Notes: generated from the letters alone by a model not told the origin. Positions 43,058-53,069 are shown, counted from the first letter of the stretch. The stretch: DNA of 64,000 nucleotides from Bacteroides_D sp963546395 (GCA_963546395.1 CAUUMS010000004.1:84160-148159); one strand, 5' to 3'. Made by a program: numbers and translations.

Positions 43058-44383
43058 TTACGCCTCCAACTCCTCGCCATGCGATTCATCGGGAGCAATG
43101 CCCACTCCGGTCCCCTGTTGCATCACCTCAGCCACAGGCTTCCGCGTTCGCCTGCGTCGACTGCGAAGGATGAGCCCATAGAAGGCCGAGATGCTTGGTA
43201 CCCGGACGAGCATCGGCACAAGCACGCTCGTGAGCACGATGCTCGTGAGGATGACCGGATAGACGAGATCGCGAATGAAGTCGCCGCCCGGGATCCCCTC
43301 CTGCAAGGGTAGGTTGGCGAGCACTGCGGCCGCCAGCCCCTTAGGCACCATGGTAGCCATCAGCGTGAGATCCATCGTAGGTAGCCGCTCACGCACCGAG
43401 AACTTCACCACAGGAATCCGGATGACGTAGATGGTGAGCGTGATGAACACCCCCAGCAGCAGAGCCCACAGGTTGGTGAACTGGATGGAGAGCCCGATGA
43501 AGACGAAAAAGAAGGTCTTGAGCAGGAAGACGATCTCAGAGAAGAACTGCTTCTCACTCTCATTGAACGTCAGCAGCCCCTGGCTGTGGAAGGCCCTGAT
43601 GAACTTGAACTGAAACTTATCGATATTGGCCAGGGCCACCCCGAATGCGAGAGCCGCAATGGCCCCGCTAAACCCGAGCTGCTCTGCCAGCCCGTAGATG
43701 ACAAACACGAAGGCCGGCGTGGTGAACATGGAGTTCTGTATGGTACGCACACGCCCGAGCAGCATCGACCAGAATATGGCACTAGCCACCCCGATGATGG
43801 AGGCCAGGATGAACGAGCTCAAGATGCTACCCGCAATGGTACCCACCTGAATACCATCCGACTTGTACGCCTGTATGAGTGCCAGCACGAACACGATGCA
43901 GAGCACGTCGGAGAGAGCCGACTCGAGCACCAGTATCGTCTTCCCATCCTCACGCATGGAGAGCTGCTTCACGAGGGGGATCACCACCGCCGAGGAGGTG
44001 CCGCCAAGAATGGAGCCCAGGATGAATGAGGGTATCGGCTCCAGCCCCATGAGTAGCCAGCCGATGCAGCCCACCACCAGCGTAGTCACCACGAAGTTCG
44101 CCACCGTCAGTGCCATCGTGCCCCGTATGGCCTGATGCATGGTCTCCACACGCAGATCGAGCCCACCCTGAAAAAGGATAAACACCAGCGTTACCGTGGT
44201 GAACACATTCGTCACAATCCCGAACGCCTCCGGGGTGAGCAACCCGAGAACGGGGCCTATGATGACCCCGATGATCATGAGTAGCAACACGTCGGGCAGG
44301 CCCTTCCGCTCGAAGATCCCTGCGAATAGGTGCGAGATGAAAACCAGCAGCCCGATGAAGATGACAACCGATGCAGCGCTCAT
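43058..44383 (-). CDS. Cation:proton antiporter (CPA1-type)
   Basis: A 441-residue inner-membrane protein with about 12-13 transmembrane helices, exchanging Na+ or K+ for H+. The N-terminal helices (VVIFIGLLVFISHLFAGIFE) and the motif FQGGLDLRVETMHQA are typical. The core region is GGTSSAVVIPLVKQLS, then LVLESALSDVLCIVFVLA, where the usual Asn-Asp ion-binding pair reads Ser-Asp. A further conserved region is ATMVPKGLAAAVLANLP. The last 40 residues are a basic-then-acidic cytosolic tail. It begins 21 bp after an exact TAACTTTG promoter box and is divergent from nothing; copA lies upstream on the same strand. Ion specificity is not clear. Confidence 0.9.
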   Translation of the reverse strand: MSAASVVIFIGLLVFISHLFAGIFERKGLPDVLLLMIIGVIIGPVLGLLTPEAFGIVTNVFTTVTLVFILFQGGLDLRVETMHQAIRGTMALTVANFVVTTLVVGCIGWLLMGLEPIPSFILGSILGGTSSAVVIPLVKQLSMREDGKTILVLESALSDVLCIVFVLALIQAYKSDGIQVGTIAGSILSSFILASIIGVASAIFWSMLLGRVRTIQNSMFTTPAFVFVIYGLAEQLGFSGAIAALAFGVALANIDKFQFKFIRAFHSQGLLTFNESEKQFFSEIVFLLKTFFFVFIGLSIQFTNLWALLLGVFITLTIYVIRIPVVKFSVRERLPTMDLTLMATMVPKGLAAAVLANLPLQEGIPGGDFIRDLVYPVILTSIVLTSVLVPMLVRVPSISAFYGLILRSRRRRTRKPVAEVMQQGTGVGIAPDESHGEELEA

Positions 44384-44404
44384 GGCAAAAACATATTGCT
44401 ACCG

Positions 44405-44412
44405 CAAAGTTA
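44405..44412 (-). promoter_or_regulatory. -7 promoter box of the antiporter gene
   Basis: TAACTTTG on the minus strand, an exact TAnnTTTG match ending 21 bases before the ATG at 44383. The same spacing is seen for typA and the gingipain-like gene. Confidence 0.7.
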
Positions 44413-44478
44413 CAAAACCCCGTGTGGGTAGCACACGCCCCAACTCCGCTATGCGGTCTTCCATCGGCGAAGGGTTAC

Positions 44479-46746
44479 TCAGGGCTCCCGACGGGGGCTT
44501 GTGGAGGGTGTACGCTCTGGCCCATCATCCCGCAGCGACGGTAGCCGTACAGCCCCAATGCGCAGGCTATTGAGCACCACCGACACTGAGCTCATAGCCA
44601 TAGCCAGTGCGGCAAACATGGGGTCGAACTGAAGGCCCACCAGCGGGTACAACGCCCCAGCGGCAATGGGGAGCATGCACAGGTTGTAGATAAAGGCCCA
44701 GAACAGATTCTCTCGCACAATGCGCATCGTGGCCCTACTCAGGGCTAACATCCACGGCAGGGCCCTCAGATCCGAGGTCGCCAACGTCAGCGTGGCAATA
44801 TTCATGGCCACGTCAGATCCCTTCCCCATGGCGATACTCACGTCGGCCTGCGCCAATGCCTGGGCATCATTCACCCCATCACCCACCATGGCCACCGCCC
44901 CAAATTGCGCCTGCGCCTCACGCACCACACGCTCCTTATCGCCCGGCAGCATGGCCCCGTGCATGACATCCACGCCCACGGCTCGCCCCACTCGGTGCAC
45001 ATTGGGCCACCGGTCGCCCGACACGAGGACGGTGTGCACCCCCAATCGCCTCAGCTCCGCGATGGCCTGCTCTGCCCCTTCCTTTAGCGGGTCTTGCAGG
45101 GCGAGAGCAAGCAATAGTTGCCCCTCCCTCTGCACCATCACCACGGTGTGCCCCTCCCGATCCCACTCCGTCATAAGCCCCTCAGCCGAGCACCGCGCCA
45201 GCTCCTCCGCAGGCACAACATCCACGCTACCCACAAACCAGGATTGCCCTTCCACCATGGCGCGAATCCCCCGGCCGGGGATCTCCTCGTAGTCCTCCAC
45301 CGATAGCGTTGCGGATGCATTGCACCATTGCACAATAGGTTTAGCCAGTGGGTGGGCCGAATGCAACTCCAGGGCAGCAAGGGCAGCCCGAACAGCCGTC
45401 TGATCGACCGCCGCATCGAACCAGTGTGCGGCCACCACGCTAGGACATCCCGCCGTGAGCGTACCCGTCTTATCGAGAAGAATGGCACGAATTCGGCCCG
45501 CCAGCTGCAAGCCCTCGGCATTGCGCACCAGAATATGCGCCCTGGCAGCTCGCCCAATGCCCATCATCATAGCTGTGGGTGTAGCCAACCCCAAGGCGCA
45601 AGGGCACGCCACCGCTAGCACCGTCACGGCGGCCAGTAATCCTCTGGCCCAACCATCCGAGGCCGGCGACAGGCCCCACGCTACCAGCGTGACAAGGGCA
45701 ATGCCCATCACCACCGGCACAAAGATGCCCGCCACCCGATCGGCCAACCCCTGTATGGGGGCCTTGCTAGCCTGCGCCAGCTCCACCTGCTGGACAATCT
45801 GCCCCAGCACCGACTCCAGACCCACCCGTTGAGCCCGCACGTAGAGGGTGCCCTGCTGATTGATGGTACCCGCATACACCCCCATGCCCTGCGTCTTGCT
45901 CACGGGGAGGGGTTCCCCTGTGATAGAGCTCTCGTCCACCCACGACTGCCCCTCCTGCACATCGCCATCCACCGCAATACGCTCGCCCGGACGCACTAGC
46001 ACCACATCGCCCGGCACGATGGACTCAATCGGTCGCTCCACAGGCTGCCCATCCTGCATCAGCACCGCAGTAGTGGGCTGCAACCCCATGAGCTGCTCGA
46101 TGGCCACCGACGTGCGGAATTTCGCCTGTCCCTCTAGCCACTTACCGAGCAGGATGAAAGCCACAATCATCGCCGCGGAATCGAAGTACAACGGCTGCTC
46201 CACCCATGCCTGCCCATGAAAGTAGGCCCCAGCGAGCCCAACCACGCTGTACAAGAAAGAGATGGTGGTGCTCAGCGAGATGAGCGTATCCATCCCTAGA
46301 CGCGCATGGCGAATTTGCGCCAGGGCTCTCGCATGAAATCCGGCCCCCACCCCATACACCACAATCAGTGCCAGGATGGCTGAGATGCTGAGGTACGCCA
46401 CCGTGTGCGCTAGCCAATGGTCGAGCAGCATGATTGCCCCAGCCCCAATGGCCGCCATCAGGGTGCGAACCAGCTGCCCACGCAGCGCACCGCATGCTGG
46501 GGAGGCACCGTAAGCAGAGCCAGCTGTCCCATCTATCACCAGCGTGAAACCCAACGCCGCCACCCGATCGCGCAGCTGCACGGGCGACACGCGCTGCGCA
46601 TCGAAACGGATCCACACCGTGTTGCCCGCCACATTAACCCCCACATCCTCAACCCCCTCGGTGTGACGAAGCAGCGACTCAATGCTCATGGCGCATGCGG
46701 CGCACGACATCCCCCGCACGGGGTAAATATGCCTCACTGTAGCCAT
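44479..46746 (-). CDS. copA: Copper-translocating P1B-type ATPase
   Basis: A 755-residue copper exporter in the inner membrane. The start is taken as the ATG at 46746 (MATVRHIYPVRGMSCAACAM), preceded by GGGGGGAG; an ATG nine codons upstream is possible. A single N-terminal HMA domain carries the metal site SCAAC. Eight transmembrane helices include the Cys-Pro-Cys site (AVACPCALGLATPTAMMMG). Catalytic motifs are DESSITGEPLPVSKT (actuator), ILLDKTGTLTAGCPS (phosphorylated Asp) and MVGDGVNDAQALAQADVSIA. The C-terminal NLCMLPIAAGALYPL and MAMSSVSVVLNSLRI are typical of Cu+ pumps. It is divergent from typA. No copper-responsive regulator or chaperone lies beside it. Confidence 0.96.
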   Translation of the reverse strand: MATVRHIYPVRGMSCAACAMSIESLLRHTEGVEDVGVNVAGNTVWIRFDAQRVSPVQLRDRVAALGFTLVIDGTAGSAYGASPACGALRGQLVRTLMAAIGAGAIMLLDHWLAHTVAYLSISAILALIVVYGVGAGFHARALAQIRHARLGMDTLISLSTTISFLYSVVGLAGAYFHGQAWVEQPLYFDSAAMIVAFILLGKWLEGQAKFRTSVAIEQLMGLQPTTAVLMQDGQPVERPIESIVPGDVVLVRPGERIAVDGDVQEGQSWVDESSITGEPLPVSKTQGMGVYAGTINQQGTLYVRAQRVGLESVLGQIVQQVELAQASKAPIQGLADRVAGIFVPVVMGIALVTLVAWGLSPASDGWARGLLAAVTVLAVACPCALGLATPTAMMMGIGRAARAHILVRNAEGLQLAGRIRAILLDKTGTLTAGCPSVVAAHWFDAAVDQTAVRAALAALELHSAHPLAKPIVQWCNASATLSVEDYEEIPGRGIRAMVEGQSWFVGSVDVVPAEELARCSAEGLMTEWDREGHTVVMVQREGQLLLALALQDPLKEGAEQAIAELRRLGVHTVLVSGDRWPNVHRVGRAVGVDVMHGAMLPGDKERVVREAQAQFGAVAMVGDGVNDAQALAQADVSIAMGKGSDVAMNIATLTLATSDLRALPWMLALSRATMRIVRENLFWAFIYNLCMLPIAAGALYPLVGLQFDPMFAALAMAMSSVSVVLNSLRIGAVRLPSLRDDGPERTPSTSPRREP

Positions 46747-46877
46747 AGTGCTCCCCCCATCGGGTAAACCCATCCCGAGCCCAAAGGTTGACCCTCAAGG
46801 CGACTCACACGCGCTACCCACATGAGAAATCCGCAGGTAGATGACACCATATAAGCCTCGTAAAGCTGCCATTTCCC

Positions 46878-46885
46878 TAACTTTG
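46878..46885 (+). promoter_or_regulatory. -7 promoter box of typA
   Basis: TAACTTTG, an exact TAnnTTTG match, ending 21 bases before the typA ATG at 46907. No TTTG was found at the -33 distance. Confidence 0.7.
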
Positions 46886-46906
46886 CCGCTCAATTCGCAT
46901 CAAAAA

Positions 46907-48709
46907 ATGACTCAAGTACGGAACATCGCCATCATTGCCCACGTGGATCACGGGAAGACAACCCTCGTAGACCGCATGATCACGCAAACCCACGTGAAAG
47001 ATGCCGAAAAGAGCGCGGCGGGCGGCCTAATACTCGATAATAACGACCTAGAGCGCGAGCGGGGTATCACCATCCTGAGCAAGAATGTGGCCGTCCAGTA
47101 CAAGGGGGTCAAAATCAATATCATCGACACCCCGGGCCACGCCGACTTTGGAGGCGAGGTGGAGCGCGTGCTCAACATGGCCGACGGGGTGCTCCTGCTC
47201 GTGGATGCCCTAGAGGGCACCATGCCCCAAACGCGCTTTGTGCTCGAGAAGGCCCTGGCCCTCGGGCTCAAGCCCATCGTGGTGGTGAACAAGGTGGACA
47301 AGCCCAACTGCCGGCCCGACATCGTGCAGGAGGAGGTGTTCGAGCTCATGTGCTCGCTCGATGCCGACGAGGAGCAACTCGACTTCCCCACCGTCTACGG
47401 GAGTGCCAAGCAGGGGTGGATGTCGCTCGATCCGAAGGAGCGCACCGACAGCGTGGAGCCTCTCCTCGATGCCATCGTACGCCACGTGCCCGCGCCTAAA
47501 GTGACCGAGGGCAACACGCAGCTCCTCATCACCTCCATCGACTACTCGCCCTACGTGGGCCGTATCGCCATCGGCAAGCTGCACCGGGGACAGCTGCGGG
47601 CCAACGACACCATTGTACTCGCCCAGCGGGATGGCTCCCTGAAACGCTCGCAGATCAAAGACCTACTCGTCTTCGAGGGTCTGGGCAAACGCTCCGTGCC
47701 CGAGGTGGAAGCCGGCGACCTGTGCGCCATTGTGGGACTGGAATCCTTTGAGATTGGCGACACGGTGTGCGACCCGGAGAACCCGGAACCGCTGCCCACC
47801 ATTGCCGTGGATGAGCCCACGATGAGCATGCTCTTCACCATCAACAACTCGCCCTTCTTCGGCCGCGACGGGAAGTTTGTGACCTCACGCCACCTGAAAG
47901 ATCGCCTCGATCGGGAGCTGGAGAAGAACCTCGCCCTGCGGGTGCAGCCTGGGGAGAGTGCCGACTCGTTCCTGGTGTTCGGCCGCGGGATCCTACACCT
48001 CTCCATTCTCATCGAAACGATGCGCCGCGAGGGATACGAACTCCAGGTGGGCCAGCCGCGCGTGGTGCTCAAGGAGATTGACGGGAAACTTTGTGAGCCT
48101 ATCGAATACCTCACCATCGATCTCCCCGAGGAGATGTCGGGCAAAGCCATCGAGCTAGCCTCGCGGCGCGAGGCTGTGATGCTAGAGATGGATCGCCGGG
48201 ACGACAGGATGCACCTGGAATTTGAGATCCCCTCCCGCGGGCTCATCGGGCTACGCAACCAGCTGCTGACGGCCACCACGGGGGAGGCCATCGTCTCGCA
48301 CCGGCTGAAAGGCTTCGAGCCGCACCGGGGGCCCATCGAATCGCGGCAGAACGGCTCGCTCGTCGCCCTGGAGGGAGGCACAGCCTACGCCTACGCGCTC
48401 AACAAGCTACAGGATCGGGGCGTATTCTTCATCGATCCCCCCGAGGAGGTATACGCAGGGCAGATCGTGGGCGAATGCACGCGCGACATCGACATCACGG
48501 TCAACGTGTGCAAATCGAAGAAGCTCACCAACATGCGCGCCTCGGGCAGCGACGAGAAGGTGACACTGCCCCCGCCCATACGATTCTCGCTTGAGGAAGC
48601 GCTAGAGTACATCCAGGATGACGAGTACGTGGAGATCACGCCCAACGCCATGCGTCTCCGCAAGATAGAGCTCGACGAGAATCAGCGTAAGCGCATGCAG
48701 CGGAAATAG
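46907..48709 (+). CDS. typA: Translational GTPase TypA/BipA
   Basis: A 600-residue ribosome-binding GTPase involved in stress adaptation and ribosome assembly. The ATG at 46907 (MTQVRNIAIIAHVDHGKTTL) is the family start; the open frame 22 codons further upstream crosses the promoter. G motifs are AHVDHGKTTL (G1), RERGITI (G2), DTPGHADFGGEV (G3) and VVNKVDKPN (G4). EF-G-like domains III and V follow, with the TypA-specific C-terminal domain (LEGGTAYAYALNKLQDRG, GECTRDIDITVNVCKSKKLTN). The length is typical. It is divergent from copA across 160 bp and is not in an operon. Confidence 0.98.
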   Translation: MTQVRNIAIIAHVDHGKTTLVDRMITQTHVKDAEKSAAGGLILDNNDLERERGITILSKNVAVQYKGVKINIIDTPGHADFGGEVERVLNMADGVLLLVDALEGTMPQTRFVLEKALALGLKPIVVVNKVDKPNCRPDIVQEEVFELMCSLDADEEQLDFPTVYGSAKQGWMSLDPKERTDSVEPLLDAIVRHVPAPKVTEGNTQLLITSIDYSPYVGRIAIGKLHRGQLRANDTIVLAQRDGSLKRSQIKDLLVFEGLGKRSVPEVEAGDLCAIVGLESFEIGDTVCDPENPEPLPTIAVDEPTMSMLFTINNSPFFGRDGKFVTSRHLKDRLDRELEKNLALRVQPGESADSFLVFGRGILHLSILIETMRREGYELQVGQPRVVLKEIDGKLCEPIEYLTIDLPEEMSGKAIELASRREAVMLEMDRRDDRMHLEFEIPSRGLIGLRNQLLTATTGEAIVSHRLKGFEPHRGPIESRQNGSLVALEGGTAYAYALNKLQDRGVFFIDPPEEVYAGQIVGECTRDIDITVNVCKSKKLTNMRASGSDEKVTLPPPIRFSLEEALEYIQDDEYVEITPNAMRLRKIELDENQRKRMQRK

Positions 48710-48835
48710 CCGCCGCACCCCGCTCCGTCCGTCCACACAAGGGCTATAGCCCCGCATCACCGCGCAACGAGGTAGAGTCTCCGTCCCTCGCTGCGCGGCA
48801 ACATGCGCTGGCCTTCTCCGTTCCAACGATACACT

Positions 48836-48867
48836 AAGTCCGTATTTGGCATGGCAAATACGGACTT
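48836..48867. repeat. Intergenic hairpin repeat, copy C
   Basis: AAGTCCGTATTTG and its complement CAAATACGGACTT form a perfect 13-bp inverted repeat with a short loop. The flanks extend the pairing further (CCAACGATAC on the left, ACGGTGTTGG on the right). The arms are the same core as copy A. No gene is seen in 48710-49053. Confidence 0.85.
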
Positions 48868-49053
48868 GATACGGTGTTGGTGGGTTAGATCCTCCGTGCT
48901 ACTAGCCACGCCTCGCCATCGAACTTGCAGGCCCGTGGCTTGTTTAACGATAAGTGCGTATATCTTCACGCTAGTATACACTATCCTCAGGTGGCACCCA
49001 TCCATCACCCTCGTAGACAGGGGTCACGGGAGCCACGAGCCGTAGAAACACTT

Positions 49054-49061
49054 TACATTTG
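49054..49061 (+). promoter_or_regulatory. -7 promoter box of the gingipain-like gene
   Basis: TACATTTG, an exact TAnnTTTG match ending 21 bases before the ATG at 49083. An in-frame TTG at 49059 lies inside this box and is therefore unlikely as start. Confidence 0.65.
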
Positions 49062-49082
49062 TACTATTCAAGTCATGATACG

Positions 49083-52000
49083 ATGCGGAGATTCTGCTCA
49101 AGGAATCTGGGGACACTAGGGACGCTTCTGCTCCTACTGCTGTGGCACGCTGCCTCCGCGCAAAAACCATTGCCACGCATTCTCCACGATGGGGGCGACT
49201 CGCTCGTGCTAGAGCTGGAGTTCCCCCGACCCCACTTCGAGCCGCTCGACGATCCTGAGCGCTGGGTGCTGCCCACCCTTCCGGGGGCTGTGAGCCGCAA
49301 CGAGGAGGGGAGCCCGCAGCTGCCTATGCTAGCTCTTCCCTACGCCGTGCGGCGTGCCTCGGGCCTTCGCGTGTACACCCTCGACAGTCAGGACACACTT
49401 TACACCGACATCCGCATCGCCCCATCGCGAGGGCGCATCACCCGGGATGAGGATCCGAGCCTTCGCCCGCGCCGTGAGGGGCCCATCTATCAGCAGGATG
49501 CCTACTACCCGCGTGAAATCGTGCAGGTGGGCAGCGTGTATCAGCTGCACGAGCAGCTGGGGCAAAGCCTGGTGCTCAACCCCTTGCAGTATAACCCGCA
49601 AAGGCGCACGCTACGTGCCGTGCGCAGGATGCGCATTGCGCTCACCGGCCTGAAGAGCGATCGCGCCATAGAGGCCGTCATCAACTCCTCATCCCACAGC
49701 AACGCCATAGAAGAGCAGTTCTCCCCCCGCAGCGTGCGTCGCACCCGGGGTGACAAGCGAGAGGGACTGCTCATTGTCTCCCCACCCCGCTACAAGGAGG
49801 CCCTAAGCCCCCTCATCAAGTGGAAACGTCTCAGCGGCTTACGGGTGGAGTGGCAGCCGTTTGGCGACCCGAATGATCCCCGGAGCATCAATGACACCGC
49901 CGAGCTGAAGGCCCTCATTCGGGATCGATACACCTCGCCCGAGGGGCTGCACTACGTGCTTCTGGTGGGTTCGCGCGCAGAAGTACCCCCTCTCCGCCGC
50001 ATGGGTGCTAGGCGTACGTCGGACAGCGACCAGGCCTACGGGCAAATACAGGGCAACGACAGCTACAACGAGGTGTATGTGGGTCGATTTTCGGCCCGCA
50101 CCGTGGAGCACGTACAGCTACAGGTGAGCAAGACAATTCGCTACGAGCGCAATCTGAACCGCGCCGACCGCTGGCTGGGGAGCGCGCTAGGCATCGCCTC
50201 AAACTCCACATTCAAGGGAGATCGGGGAGAGACCGATCGCGAGCACATGCGCCTCATCGCAAAGATGTTGGGGAAAGAGGCCTACATCAACTCCGACTCG
50301 CTCTTCGAGGGCCAAAAGGGGGCCACCTCGCTGAACCTGGCGCAGAAGCTGAATGCGGGAATAGGGTACATCAACTACGTGGGGCACGGCTTCGCCAGAC
50401 GCTGGGCCACCACTGGGTTTTCAGTGGATGACATCGGCATCTTGACGCACCTTCGGGCCACGCCCTTCATCGTGGATGTGGCCTGCTCCAACGGCGATAT
50501 GCAAGAGGCCGATCCCTGCTTCGCCGAGGCCTGGCTGTGGGCTAAGCAGGGTAAGACCCCCACGGGGGCCGTAGCTATCTGTGCCGCCAGCGATCTACAG
50601 GCGTGGGATCAGCCCATGCGGGCCCAGGACGCATTCGTCGAGTATGTGGCAGGCCAGCACGGCAGCAAAGTCATCCGCTACGGGGCCGTAATGGCTCGCG
50701 CTGTGGCCGAGATGCTCAACGCCTACCCCACTGGCACAGAAGCCCGTGAGACGGCCAACACATGGAACATCTTCGGCGATCCGTCGGTGATGCTGCGCAC
50801 GCACATTCCTAGTCCGCTAACCGTGACGTACGATGCCCTACTACATGATGGCCAGCAGGATTACGCGCTATCGGTGGACGTTGCAGGAGCCCTAGCTGTG
50901 GCCTGCATCACGTCAGCAGAAGGGAAGGAACGATTCCATTACACCACAGCCTCAGGGGGGAAGGCCGTCTTCAACAACTTAGCCCTTCGGAAAGGCGAGC
51001 GAGTGGAGTTCGCCGTCACAGCCTTCAATCACGAGAGTTTTCTGTCCCCCGTCATCACAGTGGGCAAGGGCACGGAGGCCCGGGCGGAGCTGATGGATGC
51101 CCAGCTGCATCACGATGGCGGAGAGCCCGCGGTGAGCGTGAGCCCTGGTGAGACGATCAAGCTGCGCGCGGCTGTGTGCTACAAGGCGGGGCCCCTGCCC
51201 GCTAGCAATGTGCGCATACGTTACACCGTAGAGCCGGAACAAGCTGCTAAAATCTTGACCGATCAGGAGGAGATACTCCCCGAGTTCACCGAGCATGGGT
51301 GCACGGGGCTCGCCACGCGCTGCAAGCTTCAGCTGGGAGGCGATCTGAACAACGGCGACCAGGTGAGCCTGCATGCTGAGATTCTCGTGAATGGGGACGT
51401 AAGCTCAAAGCTCACGCTGTCGACCATCGTGGGTGCCCCTGCCATCCGCATAGACAGCGCACGGATCGTGTCTGATGCTGACAAGGATCATCGCATCGCC
51501 GCGGGAGAGGCTTTCACCCTGGGCGTATGGGTGAGCAACGTCGGATCCGCATCGGTGAAAGACGCACGCCTCGTTGCGCATTTCGCCGCCGGGGGGCAAT
51601 CCTCAGACAAGCAGACCCCCATTGGCACGCTAGCCCCTAACGCGCAGACGATGGCCTCTATAGAGCTCGTCATGCCCGCTTCGGGGGTGGATAGCACCTC
51701 TATTTGCCAGGTGAGGGTGACCCCGCATTGGAGGAATTCAGAGGGGCCCACCACACGCAGCATCGTACCCATGGGGCGGAACTACCTTAAGCATCCCCCC
51801 GAGGAGGTAGGCTACCCCTTCGCGCAGGCCGGTCTACAGCAAATCACTCGCATCCTGCTACCCAATGAGCTGCTGGGCAGCAACAACCGACGCGTCAAGG
51901 GTGTGGAGATCCCCGTGCGGTTCGAGGGCGGCAACGAGGGGCAAATGCTACGTGCACGTGCCTTTCTACAAACGGCAGAGGACACCTCGTGGAAGGAGGT

Positions 52001-53003
52001 TGGCGATTTCGACGCCCTATTCCGCCAGTCGCCCAACATTGAGCTCCCCGTGAAAAGGGGGCTGGTGACTATCCCGTTTGACTTTTTCGACATCGCAGAC
52101 CTACAACCCGTTTGCCTCACCATCGTCGCAGAAGGTGACGCGGCGATGCGTCCGTACGCCGTGGAGGCTTTGCGCGCAAATGCGCCCCGCACGGTGAGCT
52201 ACACCAAGCAGGCCGACGGGACGGTGGCGATGGCCTACCACATGCACACGCCACGCATGCGACTGATCGATGCGGGCCTATGCCGCTACCACTTCCACGT
52301 GCTGGCGCCAAATGGTAAACCCACGCGTAACTTCAGGCTCCAGATCGGCGAATGGATATGGAATGGCTCAGGGGGGCGAAGGATGGAGGTGTTCGTGGGT
52401 GAGGGGCACCATGAGCTCAAATTCACCTCGAGCATGTACCGTGATGTCACCGTTAAGCGCACCCTTGTGGGAGGTTCCGTATACGATACCATACAGCTAC
52501 AGGCAGCCGATACGGTGCGGCTAATGCTACTCGTGCAAGATCAGGATGGCCGCCCCATTGAGCAAGCTATCGTACGCATTGGGAACCAGGAGCGACGCAC
52601 GAACTCCATAGGCAAACTGATACTCGCCATTGTGCCGGGCTCCTACACACTGACGGCCTCGGCCCCAGGATTCGAGGTGCTCACTAGTCCCTTCGCGGTG
52701 AACAAGACCAATGCGCCGGCCGTGATAACCCTTCGGGACGAGTCCTCAACGGCTGTCGAGGAGCGGAGTACGCTGGCCGTGTGGCCCAATCCGAGCCGGG
52801 AACGTATCACAGTGAAGAGTCCGTTCCACACGGGGCACCTCACGATTTACAGCACCACGGGGCAAGTTGTCAAACGGCAGTCGGTGGATGGACTAGAGAC
52901 GGGGGTCGACGTGTCGGTGCTGGGAGACGGGATCTACCTCGTGGAGGTAACAGGCCCTGAGGGTAACACGCTACGGAGCCACTTCGTGAAAAGCACCCGT
53001 TAA
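49083..53003 (+). CDS. Arg-gingipain-like cysteine protease (family C25) with T9SS sorting domain
   Basis: A 1,306-residue secreted protease; signal peptide about residues 1-26. A propeptide of about 200 residues ends in a basic stretch (RSVRRTRGDKR) just before the catalytic domain (EGLLIVSPPRYKEAL). The catalytic residues are His435 (NYVGHGFARRW) and Cys468 (FIVDVACSNGDM). By alignment from memory with RgpB, Asp385 (GETDREH) matches the S1 Asp163 and Trp508 (QAWDQPMRAQ) matches Trp284, so Arg specificity is predicted. SDQAYGQIQGND also resembles Rgp, not Kgp. The position of RgpB Glu152 appears to be Ser here. After NIFGDPSVML come Ig-like and carboxypeptidase-regulatory-like domains, then the T9SS sorting domain (VWPNPSRERITV to HFVKSTR). 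There are no haemagglutinin repeats. It stands alone downstream of its own promoter. Confidence 0.93.
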   Translation: MRRFCSRNLGTLGTLLLLLLWHAASAQKPLPRILHDGGDSLVLELEFPRPHFEPLDDPERWVLPTLPGAVSRNEEGSPQLPMLALPYAVRRASGLRVYTLDSQDTLYTDIRIAPSRGRITRDEDPSLRPRREGPIYQQDAYYPREIVQVGSVYQLHEQLGQSLVLNPLQYNPQRRTLRAVRRMRIALTGLKSDRAIEAVINSSSHSNAIEEQFSPRSVRRTRGDKREGLLIVSPPRYKEALSPLIKWKRLSGLRVEWQPFGDPNDPRSINDTAELKALIRDRYTSPEGLHYVLLVGSRAEVPPLRRMGARRTSDSDQAYGQIQGNDSYNEVYVGRFSARTVEHVQLQVSKTIRYERNLNRADRWLGSALGIASNSTFKGDRGETDREHMRLIAKMLGKEAYINSDSLFEGQKGATSLNLAQKLNAGIGYINYVGHGFARRWATTGFSVDDIGILTHLRATPFIVDVACSNGDMQEADPCFAEAWLWAKQGKTPTGAVAICAASDLQAWDQPMRAQDAFVEYVAGQHGSKVIRYGAVMARAVAEMLNAYPTGTEARETANTWNIFGDPSVMLRTHIPSPLTVTYDALLHDGQQDYALSVDVAGALAVACITSAEGKERFHYTTASGGKAVFNNLALRKGERVEFAVTAFNHESFLSPVITVGKGTEARAELMDAQLHHDGGEPAVSVSPGETIKLRAAVCYKAGPLPASNVRIRYTVEPEQAAKILTDQEEILPEFTEHGCTGLATRCKLQLGGDLNNGDQVSLHAEILVNGDVSSKLTLSTIVGAPAIRIDSARIVSDADKDHRIAAGEAFTLGVWVSNVGSASVKDARLVAHFAAGGQSSDKQTPIGTLAPNAQTMASIELVMPASGVDSTSICQVRVTPHWRNSEGPTTRSIVPMGRNYLKHPPEEVGYPFAQAGLQQITRILLPNELLGSNNRRVKGVEIPVRFEGGNEGQMLRARAFLQTAEDTSWKEVGDFDALFRQSPNIELPVKRGLVTIPFDFFDIADLQPVCLTIVAEGDAAMRPYAVEALRANAPRTVSYTKQADGTVAMAYHMHTPRMRLIDAGLCRYHFHVLAPNGKPTRNFRLQIGEWIWNGSGGRRMEVFVGEGHHELKFTSSMYRDVTVKRTLVGGSVYDTIQLQAADTVRLMLLVQDQDGRPIEQAIVRIGNQERRTNSIGKLILAIVPGSYTLTASAPGFEVLTSPFAVNKTNAPAVITLRDESSTAVEERSTLAVWPNPSRERITVKSPFHTGHLTIYSTTGQVVKRQSVDGLETGVDVSVLGDGIYLVEVTGPEGNTLRSHFVKSTR

Positions 53004-53069
53004 GCTAGGAGCGGCCCTTCTGCACGGCCTCAATGGGCTAAGGGTAGGATATAGGCTCTCTGGGAGGTA

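Noticed and set aside
46747..46773. Earlier ATG as start of copA
   Set aside because: Possible, but the ATG at 46746 has a purine-rich site before it and begins right at the HMA domain.
49059..49082. TTG at 49059 as start of the gingipain-like gene
   Set aside because: It lies inside the TACATTTG promoter box, so it cannot be on the main transcript.
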